Shown here piece after piece: positions 15,082-23,114 of a stretch of DNA of 27,462 bases (position 1 is the stretch's first letter; each line of letters starts with the position of its first letter). The notes beneath the pieces are model-generated. The model saw nothing but the letters and a program-made list of their open reading frames with translations, was not told the DNA's origin and ran no database searches. The position numbers were made by a program, and so were the translations under genes. Where the stretch lies: contig JAVBPP010000062.1 in the NCBI GenBank assembly GCA_031549535.1, positions 1 through 27,462 of the forward strand, written 5' to 3'. The DNA is from JAVBPP01 sp031549535 (GTDB lineage Bacteria > Bacillota > Clostridia > Oscillospirales > Acutalibacteraceae).

Positions 15082-16557
15082 TCAGTCGTTTCCTTTCGTT
15101 TCGGTGCTGGCGGAGATTTCCGCCGCAAATTCCCGGTGCTTGCCGGAACGGATTTCAGCCAATTCCTCGTACATGCGCGCGCGATCCTTGCCGGAGAGGT
15201 TATAAAACAGCTTGGGGATTGCACTGAGCAGGCCGGTTAAACCGGGTAAAACCAGGCACAGCGCAAATAAACCGTACTTGGTTTTGTCTGACTGTTTGCC
15301 AAAACCCGCATTGAGGGAATAGCCGATTCGTTTCATAATCGCGGCGTTGAAGGAGCCGACGACGTTGCCTACCATTTTCACAATCATGCCCTTTGTCGCC
15401 AAAGTGATGCCCTCTGTGCGGTAGCCGTTTTTCCATTCGCAGTAGTCCAAGGCATCGGTCAAAATCTCGCGCGGCGGAATTTTATTGATGGAGAGAGTGC
15501 CCTTGTAGAGCATATCTTTAAACATAAAGGCGGGGAGCATATATTTAATCTGGCGGTACAGGCCGTTTTTCACCCCGCCGATGGAGCCGAATGCGAAAAT
15601 GCATAAGGATAGCACATCCTTTAAGTGCCGCCCGAAAATCCAAAGTGCTTTGGTGGAGAAACGGTCATGCACCTTATTAAAATAGGTGTAGCTAAAGAAA
15701 GAGAGCGGCATGCCGGGGATGATGATGATATTGCGCAGTGAAGCAGAACCCAAAACATCAATGAAATAGTTTTGCTCGCCCGTGTTCAGCGTCAAAGCCG
15801 TTGTCATTTCGGAGAGCATAATTAAAAGCATTGGCCGGTTGTTCCAGATTGTTTTCAGGCCGTCCTTATAGCTGTGGTGCTGGGAGGACTGTACAATGCG
15901 CTCCTTCGCAACGATAACGAAGAAAAAGCCGAGCAATCCCGCAACAATGGCACAAAATGTTCCCATGGTGATAAAAACGCCCTGCATGGAAAAATTCAAA
16001 ACCTTATGATTTACAAGGTCGATAAGGATGCCCATCAATATTTCCGGTATGGATTCCCAAATGGCAGAAATTACCTCGGCCTGTGTGTAGAGGTTGACCC
16101 TGTCCTGCGGGTTCGGTGTGAGTGTGCCAAGCAGGCCTGTCTCAGATATCCCGCGGAAGGTGCCGTTCAGCTCTGAGGTCATGGCGAGTATCAGAAAAAA
16201 GATAAACTTCCCCATGTTCAAGGGGTTCTGGTCAAAAAACAGGGGAGTCAGCCAATAGAGGCAACCCAAAATGGTTCCCGGCCCAGCAAGCAGCAGCAAG
16301 TATGGCCGAAATTTGCCCCAGCGCGTTGCGGTTTTATCCACAATCGCGCCGATGAAGGAGTCATTGATGATGTCCCAGATGCCGTTAATTAACCCCAGCA
16401 GGGAGTATAGGTCAAGGTCAATTTTCAGCACATCTACAATGAAGCGCATTTGATAAGCGTTGATGTTAAAGCTTTTGGAGGAATCAAACAGCACATAGGC
16501 CATACTTTCCTTTGTGCTGATATAGCGCCGGTTGTAGCGAGTGGCTCCGGTTTCCAT
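15082..16557 (-). CDS. GPH-family sugar:cation symporter (copy 2)
   Basis: This is a paralogue of the downstream gene, 491 residues, with the same NGIWDIINDSFIGA signature, WGKFRPYL and a long central loop ending in YKDGLKTIWNNRP. Two in-frame ATGs lie at 16563 and 16557. AAGGAG touches the first but is well spaced from the second, and starting at 16557 makes the N-terminus align residue for residue with the paralogue (METGATRYNRRY against MASGQTNYNRRY), so I use 16557. It follows the isomerase stop by 19 bases. Two related importers suggest two related substrates, such as differently sized or decorated oligosaccharides, or a hetero-oligomer; both are inference. Confidence 0.9.
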   Translation of the reverse strand: METGATRYNRRYISTKESMAYVLFDSSKSFNINAYQMRFIVDVLKIDLDLYSLLGLINGIWDIINDSFIGAIVDKTATRWGKFRPYLLLLAGPGTILGCLYWLTPLFFDQNPLNMGKFIFFLILAMTSELNGTFRGISETGLLGTLTPNPQDRVNLYTQAEVISAIWESIPEILMGILIDLVNHKVLNFSMQGVFITMGTFCAIVAGLLGFFFVIVAKERIVQSSQHHSYKDGLKTIWNNRPMLLIMLSEMTTALTLNTGEQNYFIDVLGSASLRNIIIIPGMPLSFFSYTYFNKVHDRFSTKALWIFGRHLKDVLSLCIFAFGSIGGVKNGLYRQIKYMLPAFMFKDMLYKGTLSINKIPPREILTDALDYCEWKNGYRTEGITLATKGMIVKMVGNVVGSFNAAIMKRIGYSLNAGFGKQSDKTKYGLFALCLVLPGLTGLLSAIPKLFYNLSGKDRARMYEELAEIRSGKHREFAAEISASTETKGND

Positions 16558-16576
16558 CCCCATTCTCCTTCGCAGC

Positions 16577-17353
16577 TTATTGGGTTGCGATATCTTGCAG
16601 AGCAGACCAGCTCGTTTTTACACTGTCCAGCGGTGTTTTGCTCTTTTGCTCCACCATGCCATATAAAACGCCGCACTGCGCGGCCTTTTGCAGAATTTGC
16701 CGGAAGGGGAGGTTGCCATTCCCGATTTCCGCATCCTTCCCGCCGGAGAACAAACCAAAAGGTTCAATGCGAAAGTCACGCAAATGCATGATTTTTACCC
16801 GCCCCGCGAGTTCCTCCAGCAAGGTCAGCACATTGCCGCCTCCCTTTTGGGTCCAATAGCTGTCCAAAACAAAGTCGCCCGCAAATTCTTGTGCCATAAT
16901 CTGCAACACGCTCTTGCCCTCATACTTCAAAAATTCGTAGTGGTGGTTGTGGTGGCCAAGCTGAAGGGCGTGCGGCTCCAACTGCTGTTTGAGCGTGTTC
17001 AGATTTCCGCAATAACGCCGGACAGCGTCCGCACCGCCGGTGAGCAGCTTTAGGTCAATCACACTGTTTGTAATATAGGCTGCGCCGAGGATGTGCATAA
17101 ACTCCGCAGTTAGGCCAATATCCGCGCTTGCGGTTTTATATTTAATTTGGCAGGATGCCACGCGGATGCCGCAGCGTGTAAAGATGTCAGAAAGCATCTC
17201 AGCGCTGGCGGCGGTGAACGGAAATTTGATGTAATCCACAGCCAGCTCCACCGTATGAATTCCAAGGGCGGCGAGGGTACGAAATGTCTGCTCGCATTGC
17301 GCAGGGCTCTTCATCACCTCGCGCACGGTGAAGGTTTGCAGTCCCAGTTCCAT
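16577..17353 (-). CDS. Sugar phosphate isomerase/epimerase-like TIM-barrel protein
   Basis: This 258-residue protein belongs to the xylose-isomerase-like TIM-barrel (AP_endonuc_2) superfamily, which includes sugar isomerases and epimerases as well as endonuclease IV. Likely metal ligands are Glu36 (strand TVELA), the HHNHHYEF cluster (134-141), Asp164, His190 in KIMHLRDF and Glu235 in YGMVEQ. The context next to GH105 and sugar transporters favours conversion of a monosaccharide released by the pathway, but the specific sugar is unknown. ATG 17353 is four bases after the GH105 stop codon. Its ribosome site (GGAG) lies within the end of GH105, suggesting coupling. Confidence 0.82.
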   Translation of the reverse strand: MELGLQTFTVREVMKSPAQCEQTFRTLAALGIHTVELAVDYIKFPFTAASAEMLSDIFTRCGIRVASCQIKYKTASADIGLTAEFMHILGAAYITNSVIDLKLLTGGADAVRRYCGNLNTLKQQLEPHALQLGHHNHHYEFLKYEGKSVLQIMAQEFAGDFVLDSYWTQKGGGNVLTLLEELAGRVKIMHLRDFRIEPFGLFSGGKDAEIGNGNLPFRQILQKAAQCGVLYGMVEQKSKTPLDSVKTSWSALQDIATQ

Positions 17354-17357
17354 GCGC

Positions 17358-18422
17358 TTACTCCAATCCGGCCAAATCGCAGCGGTAGTATTCCAGCGCG
17401 GCGAAGAACGCGGCGGCCAAGCCGTAGTTCCAGTCGTTCCCGCGCGGCGTGACCTTATAGACGAAATAGGGGATGAGCTGAATCGGTGAGGTTGGCGCGG
17501 AGATATAGGGCATGCTCAGCAGCCCCTCCTTGATTTGCAAATCACCCGCGACCGCTTCAAACGCCTTCACGGCGGCATCGTAATACTCCCGCCCGAGGTA
17601 GCCGTTGCGGTAGCCGAAGAACCAGCCGGACGCAATGAGCATAGTTGCCGAGGATTCTTTATATGTTTCACCTACACGGTTGAACACCGTTTCAAAGTAA
17701 CCGTCCTCACGCTGGTATTTCAGCAGCGCGGCGGAAAGCTTTTGCAGAATCTCGATGGCGTAGTCCCTTTCCTCTCCCTCGGGCAGATAGCCCAAAAACA
17801 GCGGAATCGCCGCCATAACCCAGCCGTTACCGCGCCCCCAAAACAGCTTTTCGCGCGGGTAATGTGTTTTGGCCTTTGTCCAATAGCTGTGGTAGAACAG
17901 GTTTTCCTCCGGGTCAAGCAAATATTTGGCAAACATGCGCGGCTGCCGGCTGGCAAACTCGCGCAGTGCTTCGTCCTGCTTGATATAGGCGTACCAATTG
18001 GTGAAAACACCGTACATCATGATGCTGTCCACCCAAATGCTTTTGGGATAGATTTTGCTCTCAATGCCGGTGCCGTGATGGTTGGGCATATCCTCCACAA
18101 TTTTCGGTGTTTCGCTGAAATAGCGGCGGATACGCTCTACGACTTGAATGTATTTTTCTTCTCCGGTTTTTTGCGCGAGATAAAACGCACCCAGGGAGGG
18201 GGCGGAGGTATCCGAGGTGTTTACGCGGTAGCCTGTTTCGATATGATGGTCATAATAACGGCGCAAGTAATCCGTATACTTATCCTGGCCAAATTCGGTG
18301 TCAATCAAAGAGAGGGCATATAAGTATAATGCCTGCCCCCAGGACCAGTTCAGCTTTTCCGGCGCAAAGCGGCGCGTGGAGGCGTCCGCCAGCGCAAAGA
18401 CCTTTTCAATGCTTTCTCTCAT
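17358..18422 (-). CDS. Unsaturated uronyl hydrolase, GH105 (YteR/RhiN-like)
   Basis: It removes the unsaturated uronic acid from the non-reducing end of oligosaccharides made by polysaccharide lyases (classically rhamnogalacturonan, in some members ulvan), using a hydration mechanism. The 354-residue chain is a complete (alpha/alpha)6 barrel without a signal peptide, so it is cytoplasmic. The catalytic Asp is probably Asp132 in SIWVDSIMMYG. FWGRGNGWVMA and the HSYW segment are further family marks. The reading frame is open well upstream, but ATG 18422 has GGGGAGGAG six bases ahead and matches the usual start. It lies 16 bases after the 696-residue protein gene. Its presence implies that a lyase acts earlier in the pathway. 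Confidence 0.9.
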   Translation of the reverse strand: MRESIEKVFALADASTRRFAPEKLNWSWGQALYLYALSLIDTEFGQDKYTDYLRRYYDHHIETGYRVNTSDTSAPSLGAFYLAQKTGEEKYIQVVERIRRYFSETPKIVEDMPNHHGTGIESKIYPKSIWVDSIMMYGVFTNWYAYIKQDEALREFASRQPRMFAKYLLDPEENLFYHSYWTKAKTHYPREKLFWGRGNGWVMAAIPLFLGYLPEGEERDYAIEILQKLSAALLKYQREDGYFETVFNRVGETYKESSATMLIASGWFFGYRNGYLGREYYDAAVKAFEAVAGDLQIKEGLLSMPYISAPTSPIQLIPYFVYKVTPRGNDWNYGLAAAFFAALEYYRCDLAGLE

Positions 18423-18438
18423 GTTGTGCTCCTCCCCG

Positions 18439-20529
18439 TTATTCGTGTTCGCGGATACCCGCGGCATAGTCAATGTGCAGGGTATGCCCGTTGCAGGCAA
18501 AGTCGAACACGGTCTGCTCGCGCTCCGCGCTGCAGTAATCGCTGTCAAAACGCTTGTATTCCAGCTCCTGCGCACGGGCATTGACCGCAAGGTCGCGCCC
18601 GTAGGAGGTGAAGTAGCTGGTATCACCGCTTGTGTAGGCAAGGCGGTCGTGCCCGTCCTGCTGCACCAGATATTCAATGCGGTTGGCTTTGATGCGCTCC
18701 ATAAATGCCGTAAAATCCTCACGCGAGGCATCGGAAAGTTCATAAATCCAAAATTGACGGTTGCCATTCTGGATTAAGTCAAAGCGCTTATCGGGGAAGG
18801 CGTCTATGCCGCTTTTAAAGGCCTTTGCGCTGTCCGCGCTGAAAGGCTTATAAGAGAGCTCTCCCGCGCCAATCAAAGCGAGGTAGGCGTTCCCTTGCCG
18901 CGCAAAGGCGTAGCGACCTTCGAGGATTACCTCGTCCAGATACGCTTCCGGCAAGTAGGTGTGCGTAAACTGCGGAACAGCATAGAGCTCGAGGAAGCCG
19001 GGGATTTTGGGGATACGGTACAGCATCAGAAGCACATTCTCGTGCTGCACGCTGTGAGGCGAACGCCCGAAACCGGCCCAGTAGCCCGGATAGCCGCGTA
19101 CGGTTTTCTCCGTTTCCTCCCGCGCCGGGTGGGTGGTGAAGACCACGGACTGCCCGCCGAAGTTCAGCGTCTGCAGCATCTGCTGGGCGCCGAAACAGCC
19201 CGGATGATAGCGCTGGACATTGGAGAGCTGATAGTCCGGCGTTCGGTACACATAGAGGTTGGCGCGTTGAATCGCAATGCCGTTTGGCATGGGGTTCATT
19301 TTTTCACTGATGGCACGCATTGTGGAGGGGGACTGCACAGCCTTAAGATTTAAAATCTTAAAGAAATTCACAAACTTATTGCTGAACATGTTGTTTTTGC
19401 GCAGGTAGCTTACCGTGTTGGCAATTACCTCGGGGTTGGTGAAGGATTCCATGCCCAGCTGCATCATAATTTGGTTATCCGTGTGGCCCACATAGCCCTT
19501 TTCCTCCAGCTCCTTCACATTCATGCCGTCGGAAAATTTCGAAACGCGGGTGTTTTCGTCCAAACCGATTTCACGCAACACCTGCGGAATCTCATACAAG
19601 GGCTTGCCGGCCTCGTCCTTTGCCTGCATCATCAAGTAAAAGTTCATCAGCATATGGTCGGTGGAGGAGCTGTGCGCGTCATTGCGCCCCCAGACATAGT
19701 CAATCAAGCCGGAAAGCCGGTCGCCCGTTGCGCCGACCATGTTATCCACATAGGCGCGGCCTGTGGGCGCGAGAAAGGTAAAGCGGAACATGTTCATCGC
19801 AACATCATACAGCAGCAAATCCAGCACCATGCGCAGGCTCTGTTTGATATCCTCGTCCTCTTGCGCGGCAAATTGAATAAAGTTTGCCGCAGGGCCAATG
19901 TTGAATTTTAAGTAGTTGGCGGAGTTGTATTCCGAAAAGCCGTATTTTAGGCGGTGGTCAATCCAATGGCGCAGGCGCTCTCTGCCGCGCTGCATGTGCT
20001 CCAGCCCCGTGCAGCCGTCGTTAGAAAAGGTTCTCTCCGCCCAATATTGCCCAGCAAGATATTCGGCAACGGCGTAAAGAATCTGGTGGTTTTCCGACCA
20101 ATAGCACATGGAGTCTTCGCCCGGCTCGGTCATCCAGAATTTTGCGTTTAAAAAGATATCCTCCAGCATTTGTGCACCGTCCGGAGAAATCGCAAGCAGC
20201 TTTTCGCCATGGGCATATTGTAGGCGCAGCAGGGATTGCATGCGGAAATCCTGGCAGTCATAGCGGCCGTCGATATATTCCTTCGCGGGGCGCAGCGCGT
20301 CCAAAATATAGGCGTCGTCAATCACAACACCGTCCGCTTTGCACTGCTCGGGGTTCTCAAAATAAAACAGCAGCTGGTGCATCAAGCCGGAATTCCCCTC
20401 TTTCTGGGGCAAATCCGGAATGGCTTTGACCGAGAGGTTTTTCGCAATGTCACCAGCCGCATAACCAACAAGCGCGGCACCGCCCAGAGCGGCGGCAGTT
20501 TTGAACAGTTTTTTTGTTCCCTTTTTCAT
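18439..20529 (-). CDS. Uncharacterised 696-residue protein, possible polysaccharide-lyase-like enzyme
   Basis: I do not recognise this family with certainty. The N-terminus is basic (MKKGTKKLFK) followed by a hydrophobic stretch (about 11-27, TAAALGGAALVGYAAGD), so the protein may be membrane-anchored or exported. Residues about 60-330 are helical and contain CYWSENHQILYAVAEYLAG and NDGCTG, the sort of sequence found in (alpha/alpha) toroid lyases. The C-terminal half (about 400-690) looks beta-rich, with YPGYWAGFGRSPHSVQHENV in its first part. A helical toroid plus beta-sandwich is the heparinase/chondroitin-lyase-like plan. Position directly upstream of GH105, whose substrates come from lyases, supports a lyase role; this is inference. 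AAGGATGT precedes the ATG, and a promoter candidate lies in the 82-base gap before it. Confidence 0.8.
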   Translation of the reverse strand: MKKGTKKLFKTAAALGGAALVGYAAGDIAKNLSVKAIPDLPQKEGNSGLMHQLLFYFENPEQCKADGVVIDDAYILDALRPAKEYIDGRYDCQDFRMQSLLRLQYAHGEKLLAISPDGAQMLEDIFLNAKFWMTEPGEDSMCYWSENHQILYAVAEYLAGQYWAERTFSNDGCTGLEHMQRGRERLRHWIDHRLKYGFSEYNSANYLKFNIGPAANFIQFAAQEDEDIKQSLRMVLDLLLYDVAMNMFRFTFLAPTGRAYVDNMVGATGDRLSGLIDYVWGRNDAHSSSTDHMLMNFYLMMQAKDEAGKPLYEIPQVLREIGLDENTRVSKFSDGMNVKELEEKGYVGHTDNQIMMQLGMESFTNPEVIANTVSYLRKNNMFSNKFVNFFKILNLKAVQSPSTMRAISEKMNPMPNGIAIQRANLYVYRTPDYQLSNVQRYHPGCFGAQQMLQTLNFGGQSVVFTTHPAREETEKTVRGYPGYWAGFGRSPHSVQHENVLLMLYRIPKIPGFLELYAVPQFTHTYLPEAYLDEVILEGRYAFARQGNAYLALIGAGELSYKPFSADSAKAFKSGIDAFPDKRFDLIQNGNRQFWIYELSDASREDFTAFMERIKANRIEYLVQQDGHDRLAYTSGDTSYFTSYGRDLAVNARAQELEYKRFDSDYCSAEREQTVFDFACNGHTLHIDYAAGIREHE

Positions 20530-20575
20530 AAAAAGCGCACATCCTTATGAGTATTGCTTTATTTACATTTCATTT

Positions 20576-20605
20576 ATTATAGCAGGAAACGTGGCTCCAA
20601 AGCAA
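20576..20605 (-). promoter_or_regulatory. Candidate internal promoter ahead of the 696-residue protein gene
   Basis: On the minus strand TTGCTT (20605-20600), an 18-base spacer and a perfect TATAAT (20581-20576) would start transcription near 20569, 40 bases before the ATG. This is the largest gap in the minus-strand operon, so the genes from here to recQ may also be expressed separately from the sulfatase and earlier genes. The -35 box is weak. Confidence 0.45.
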
Positions 20606-20611
20606 GCGTTT

Positions 20612-22120
20612 TTATGCCCCTGCAATCCTGGGCATCCACATAGGCTCCTTTAATAGTTCCGCGCTGGTGTATTTGAGCAGGAGCTCTGCCTTTAAGGCAA
20701 GGCAGGCCGGGTTGTTCCATAGGTTGTTGTGCTCCCCGGGGTCCTGCTGCAAATCAAACAACTCGCCGTATTCCTGCCCGCAGTGGACGGTTATCTTATA
20801 ACGCTCATCCACATAGCTGCGCATGTTCATGCTGGTTGGGTCATGGCGGTTTTCAGCAATAATGTGATTTCTGGCGCGTTCGGACTTGCCGTTCCATACC
20901 GCGGCTTGGTCAACGCCGGTCATCAGCCGGGGAATGTTAATTCCGCAGTAGGATAGGAACGTGGGCGCGAGGTCAACCAGAGATTGCAAAGAGGATTGCA
21001 CCGCTGCGGCCGGAACCCTGCCTTTATAACGCACAATCATCGGTATTTTCAGCAAATCCTCATAATGGAACACGCACTTGTGCCGCAGCCCATGCTGGCC
21101 GAACAAGTCGCCGTGGTCTGTGGTGAACACAACAATGGTATCCTCCGCAAGACCCAATTCCTCCAGCCTGTCCAAAATTTTTCCAATATATTTATCCATA
21201 AAGGAAACCATGCCGTAGGCATATGCCTGCTGCTGTTTGAGCTCCGGGACATTATAGTCATGGTAGTGTAAGCCGTGCAGGCCAAAGCCACTCTCGTTGT
21301 AATCCGAAAAGTCAAAACCTTTCTGCAAAACCTGCTTAAAGTAAGGCGGGTTATTGTCATGCTCTTCCATGGAAAAGGCCGGGATGTCCATGTCTTCAGG
21401 GTCATACATGGTATCCCAAGGCGCAGGGACAAGCTGGGGATAATGCGGATCCAAAAAGCTAGCCCAGAGGAAAAAAGGCTGCTGCGTTTGTTTCGCCTCT
21501 TCCAGCAGGGCGTTGGAACGCTCCGCAATCCAGCTGTTATAGTGGTACTCCTCCGGAATATCCCATCGCCCCATTGTCTGCCATTCCATGTTGCCGCCGG
21601 GGGTGAAAAAATAGTCCCGCCAGTTTTTGCAGCCCTTTTCCTCCATCCACATGGCATAATGGGTGCCCACCCAGGGCTCGGCGGCGTGGCCGCGCATCAG
21701 CTCAATTTGGTCAAAGCCGTAAAACGGTTCCTTGTAGTGTTTCCAAAAATCAAAATTTTGAAACAGCTCCTTGCATTCCAAAGAGGGAAATTCCTCTGTG
21801 GATTCGGTAGGCTGCAAATGCGCTTTGCCGATTAAGGCCGTTTTATAACCGTTGTTGTGTAGAATTTCACCGATGGTTGGAATGTCCTCACGCAGTTTTG
21901 TGCCCAAGGACCATGCCCCGTGTTGGGAGGGGTACATGCCCGTAATGATGCTCGCGCGCGAGGGGGTGCAGGTTGGGTTGGGGCAATAGGCGCGGTCAAA
22001 GCGCGTGCCCTCGCCGGCCAGTTTATCCAAATTGGGGGTTTTTATGTTAGCGTTCACACAACCCAGCATGGAATAGTGGTGCTGGTCGGAGGTAATCAGT
22101 AGGATGTTTGGCTGCTTCAA
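20612..22120 (-). CDS. Sulfatase (formylglycine-dependent, Cys type)
   Basis: It hydrolyses sulfate esters, most likely on a glycan. Length is 502 residues. The maturation motif is C51-T-P-S-R55 in NPTCTPSRASIITGMYPSQHG, where Cys51 would become formylglycine. Metal and substrate contacts include Asp12 and Gln13 in ITSDQHH, Lys99 and His101 in GKAHL, DPHYP (224-228) and Asp335-His336 in TTDHGDLFGQHG. No signal peptide is visible, so desulfation would be cytoplasmic after import. The start is a TTG with GAGGAA six bases ahead, and this site overlaps the GT2 stop codon, implying coupled translation. A maturing anaerobic sulfatase enzyme must be encoded elsewhere. Confidence 0.93.
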   Translation of the reverse strand: MKQPNILLITSDQHHYSMLGCVNANIKTPNLDKLAGEGTRFDRAYCPNPTCTPSRASIITGMYPSQHGAWSLGTKLREDIPTIGEILHNNGYKTALIGKAHLQPTESTEEFPSLECKELFQNFDFWKHYKEPFYGFDQIELMRGHAAEPWVGTHYAMWMEEKGCKNWRDYFFTPGGNMEWQTMGRWDIPEEYHYNSWIAERSNALLEEAKQTQQPFFLWASFLDPHYPQLVPAPWDTMYDPEDMDIPAFSMEEHDNNPPYFKQVLQKGFDFSDYNESGFGLHGLHYHDYNVPELKQQQAYAYGMVSFMDKYIGKILDRLEELGLAEDTIVVFTTDHGDLFGQHGLRHKCVFHYEDLLKIPMIVRYKGRVPAAAVQSSLQSLVDLAPTFLSYCGINIPRLMTGVDQAAVWNGKSERARNHIIAENRHDPTSMNMRSYVDERYKITVHCGQEYGELFDLQQDPGEHNNLWNNPACLALKAELLLKYTSAELLKEPMWMPRIAGA

Positions 22121-22129
22121 ATAAATTCC

Positions 22130-23098
22130 TCACATTCTTTTAAAATCATCCGGCGCATTCTCTTTTTCCTGCTGCAGGCGGCGGTTATGAGTTTCATGCA
22201 GCTGCATTTCAAAATCCTGTTTGTTTTTCTTTTTAATATTATCCAAAATAACTCCGCAGAAAAAGGACTGCAATCCTGCGAGCCCCAAAACTCCGCTGGC
22301 AATCAACGTGGGGAAACGAGGAACCAGACCGGTGCGGAAATATTCCACCAGTATGGGAGCGAAAAGCAGCGCTGCCAGCAGCAACAGTGCCAGTGCGGCG
22401 GTGCTAAAAAATAAATAGGGCTTATACGTTTTAACCAAAACAAAAATGGTGCGCAAAACCTTATATCCGTCAGAAAAGGTGTTCAACTTGGATTCACTGC
22501 CCTGAGGGCGGTCTCGATAGTCCACAACGACATTGGAGACGAGCATGTTTTTGTCCACGGCATGGATGCTCATTTCCGTTTCAATTTCAAAGCCCTTGGA
22601 AAGCACAGGGAAAGTTTTCACAAATAGGTAGCTGAACGCGCGGTAGCCGGTCATAATGTCCTTTATGTCACTCTTAAAAAATAAATTGATTGCCTTCCTC
22701 ACCAGCATATTGCCTGTGTTATGAAAAGGGCGCTTGTTTTCTGTAAAATAAGTGGAGGAAAGGCGATCCCCCACCACCATGTCAGCCCGCTGGTCTAAAA
22801 TCTGCTGTACCATTTCCGGCGCAAATTCGGCGGGGTAGGTGTCGTCCCCGTCGGCCATCACATAGCATTGGGCATCAATTTCGCGGAACATGCGGCGGAT
22901 GACATTGCCCTTGCCCTGCGCATATTCAAAGCGCACAACAGCCCCCGCAGCCCGCGCGATTGCGGCAGTGCCGTCACTGGAGTTGTTGTCATACACATAA
23001 ATCACGGCCTCCGGCAGAGCCTCTTGATAGTCGCGCACAACCTTGGCGATTGTTTGACTCTCGTTGTAGCAGGGGATCAGTACGGCGATTTTATCCAT
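22130..23098 (-). CDS. GT2 family glycosyltransferase with two C-terminal membrane helices
   Basis: It is an inverting GT-A transferase of the polyprenyl-phosphate-sugar type, 322 residues. The N-terminal domain has IPCYNES (8-14), YDNNSSDGT (36-44) and MADGDDTYP (81-89, the metal-binding acidic motif). GYRAFS and QGSESKLNTFSDG follow in the acceptor region. Two hydrophobic helices (about 231-255 and 268-290) anchor it to the membrane, followed by a charged tail. The frame is open further upstream, but that part overlaps the preceding gene, and GAAAGGA lies about eleven bases ahead of ATG 23098, giving the normal MDKIAVLIPCYNE start. With the preceding membrane protein it may form a lipid-linked sugar transfer pair for a cell-surface polymer, which is unusual within a catabolic operon. 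Confidence 0.9.
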   Translation of the reverse strand: MDKIAVLIPCYNESQTIAKVVRDYQEALPEAVIYVYDNNSSDGTAAIARAAGAVVRFEYAQGKGNVIRRMFREIDAQCYVMADGDDTYPAEFAPEMVQQILDQRADMVVGDRLSSTYFTENKRPFHNTGNMLVRKAINLFFKSDIKDIMTGYRAFSYLFVKTFPVLSKGFEIETEMSIHAVDKNMLVSNVVVDYRDRPQGSESKLNTFSDGYKVLRTIFVLVKTYKPYLFFSTAALALLLLAALLFAPILVEYFRTGLVPRFPTLIASGVLGLAGLQSFFCGVILDNIKKKNKQDFEMQLHETHNRRLQQEKENAPDDFKRM

Positions 23099-23114
23099 AG
23101 TTTTAACCATCCTT

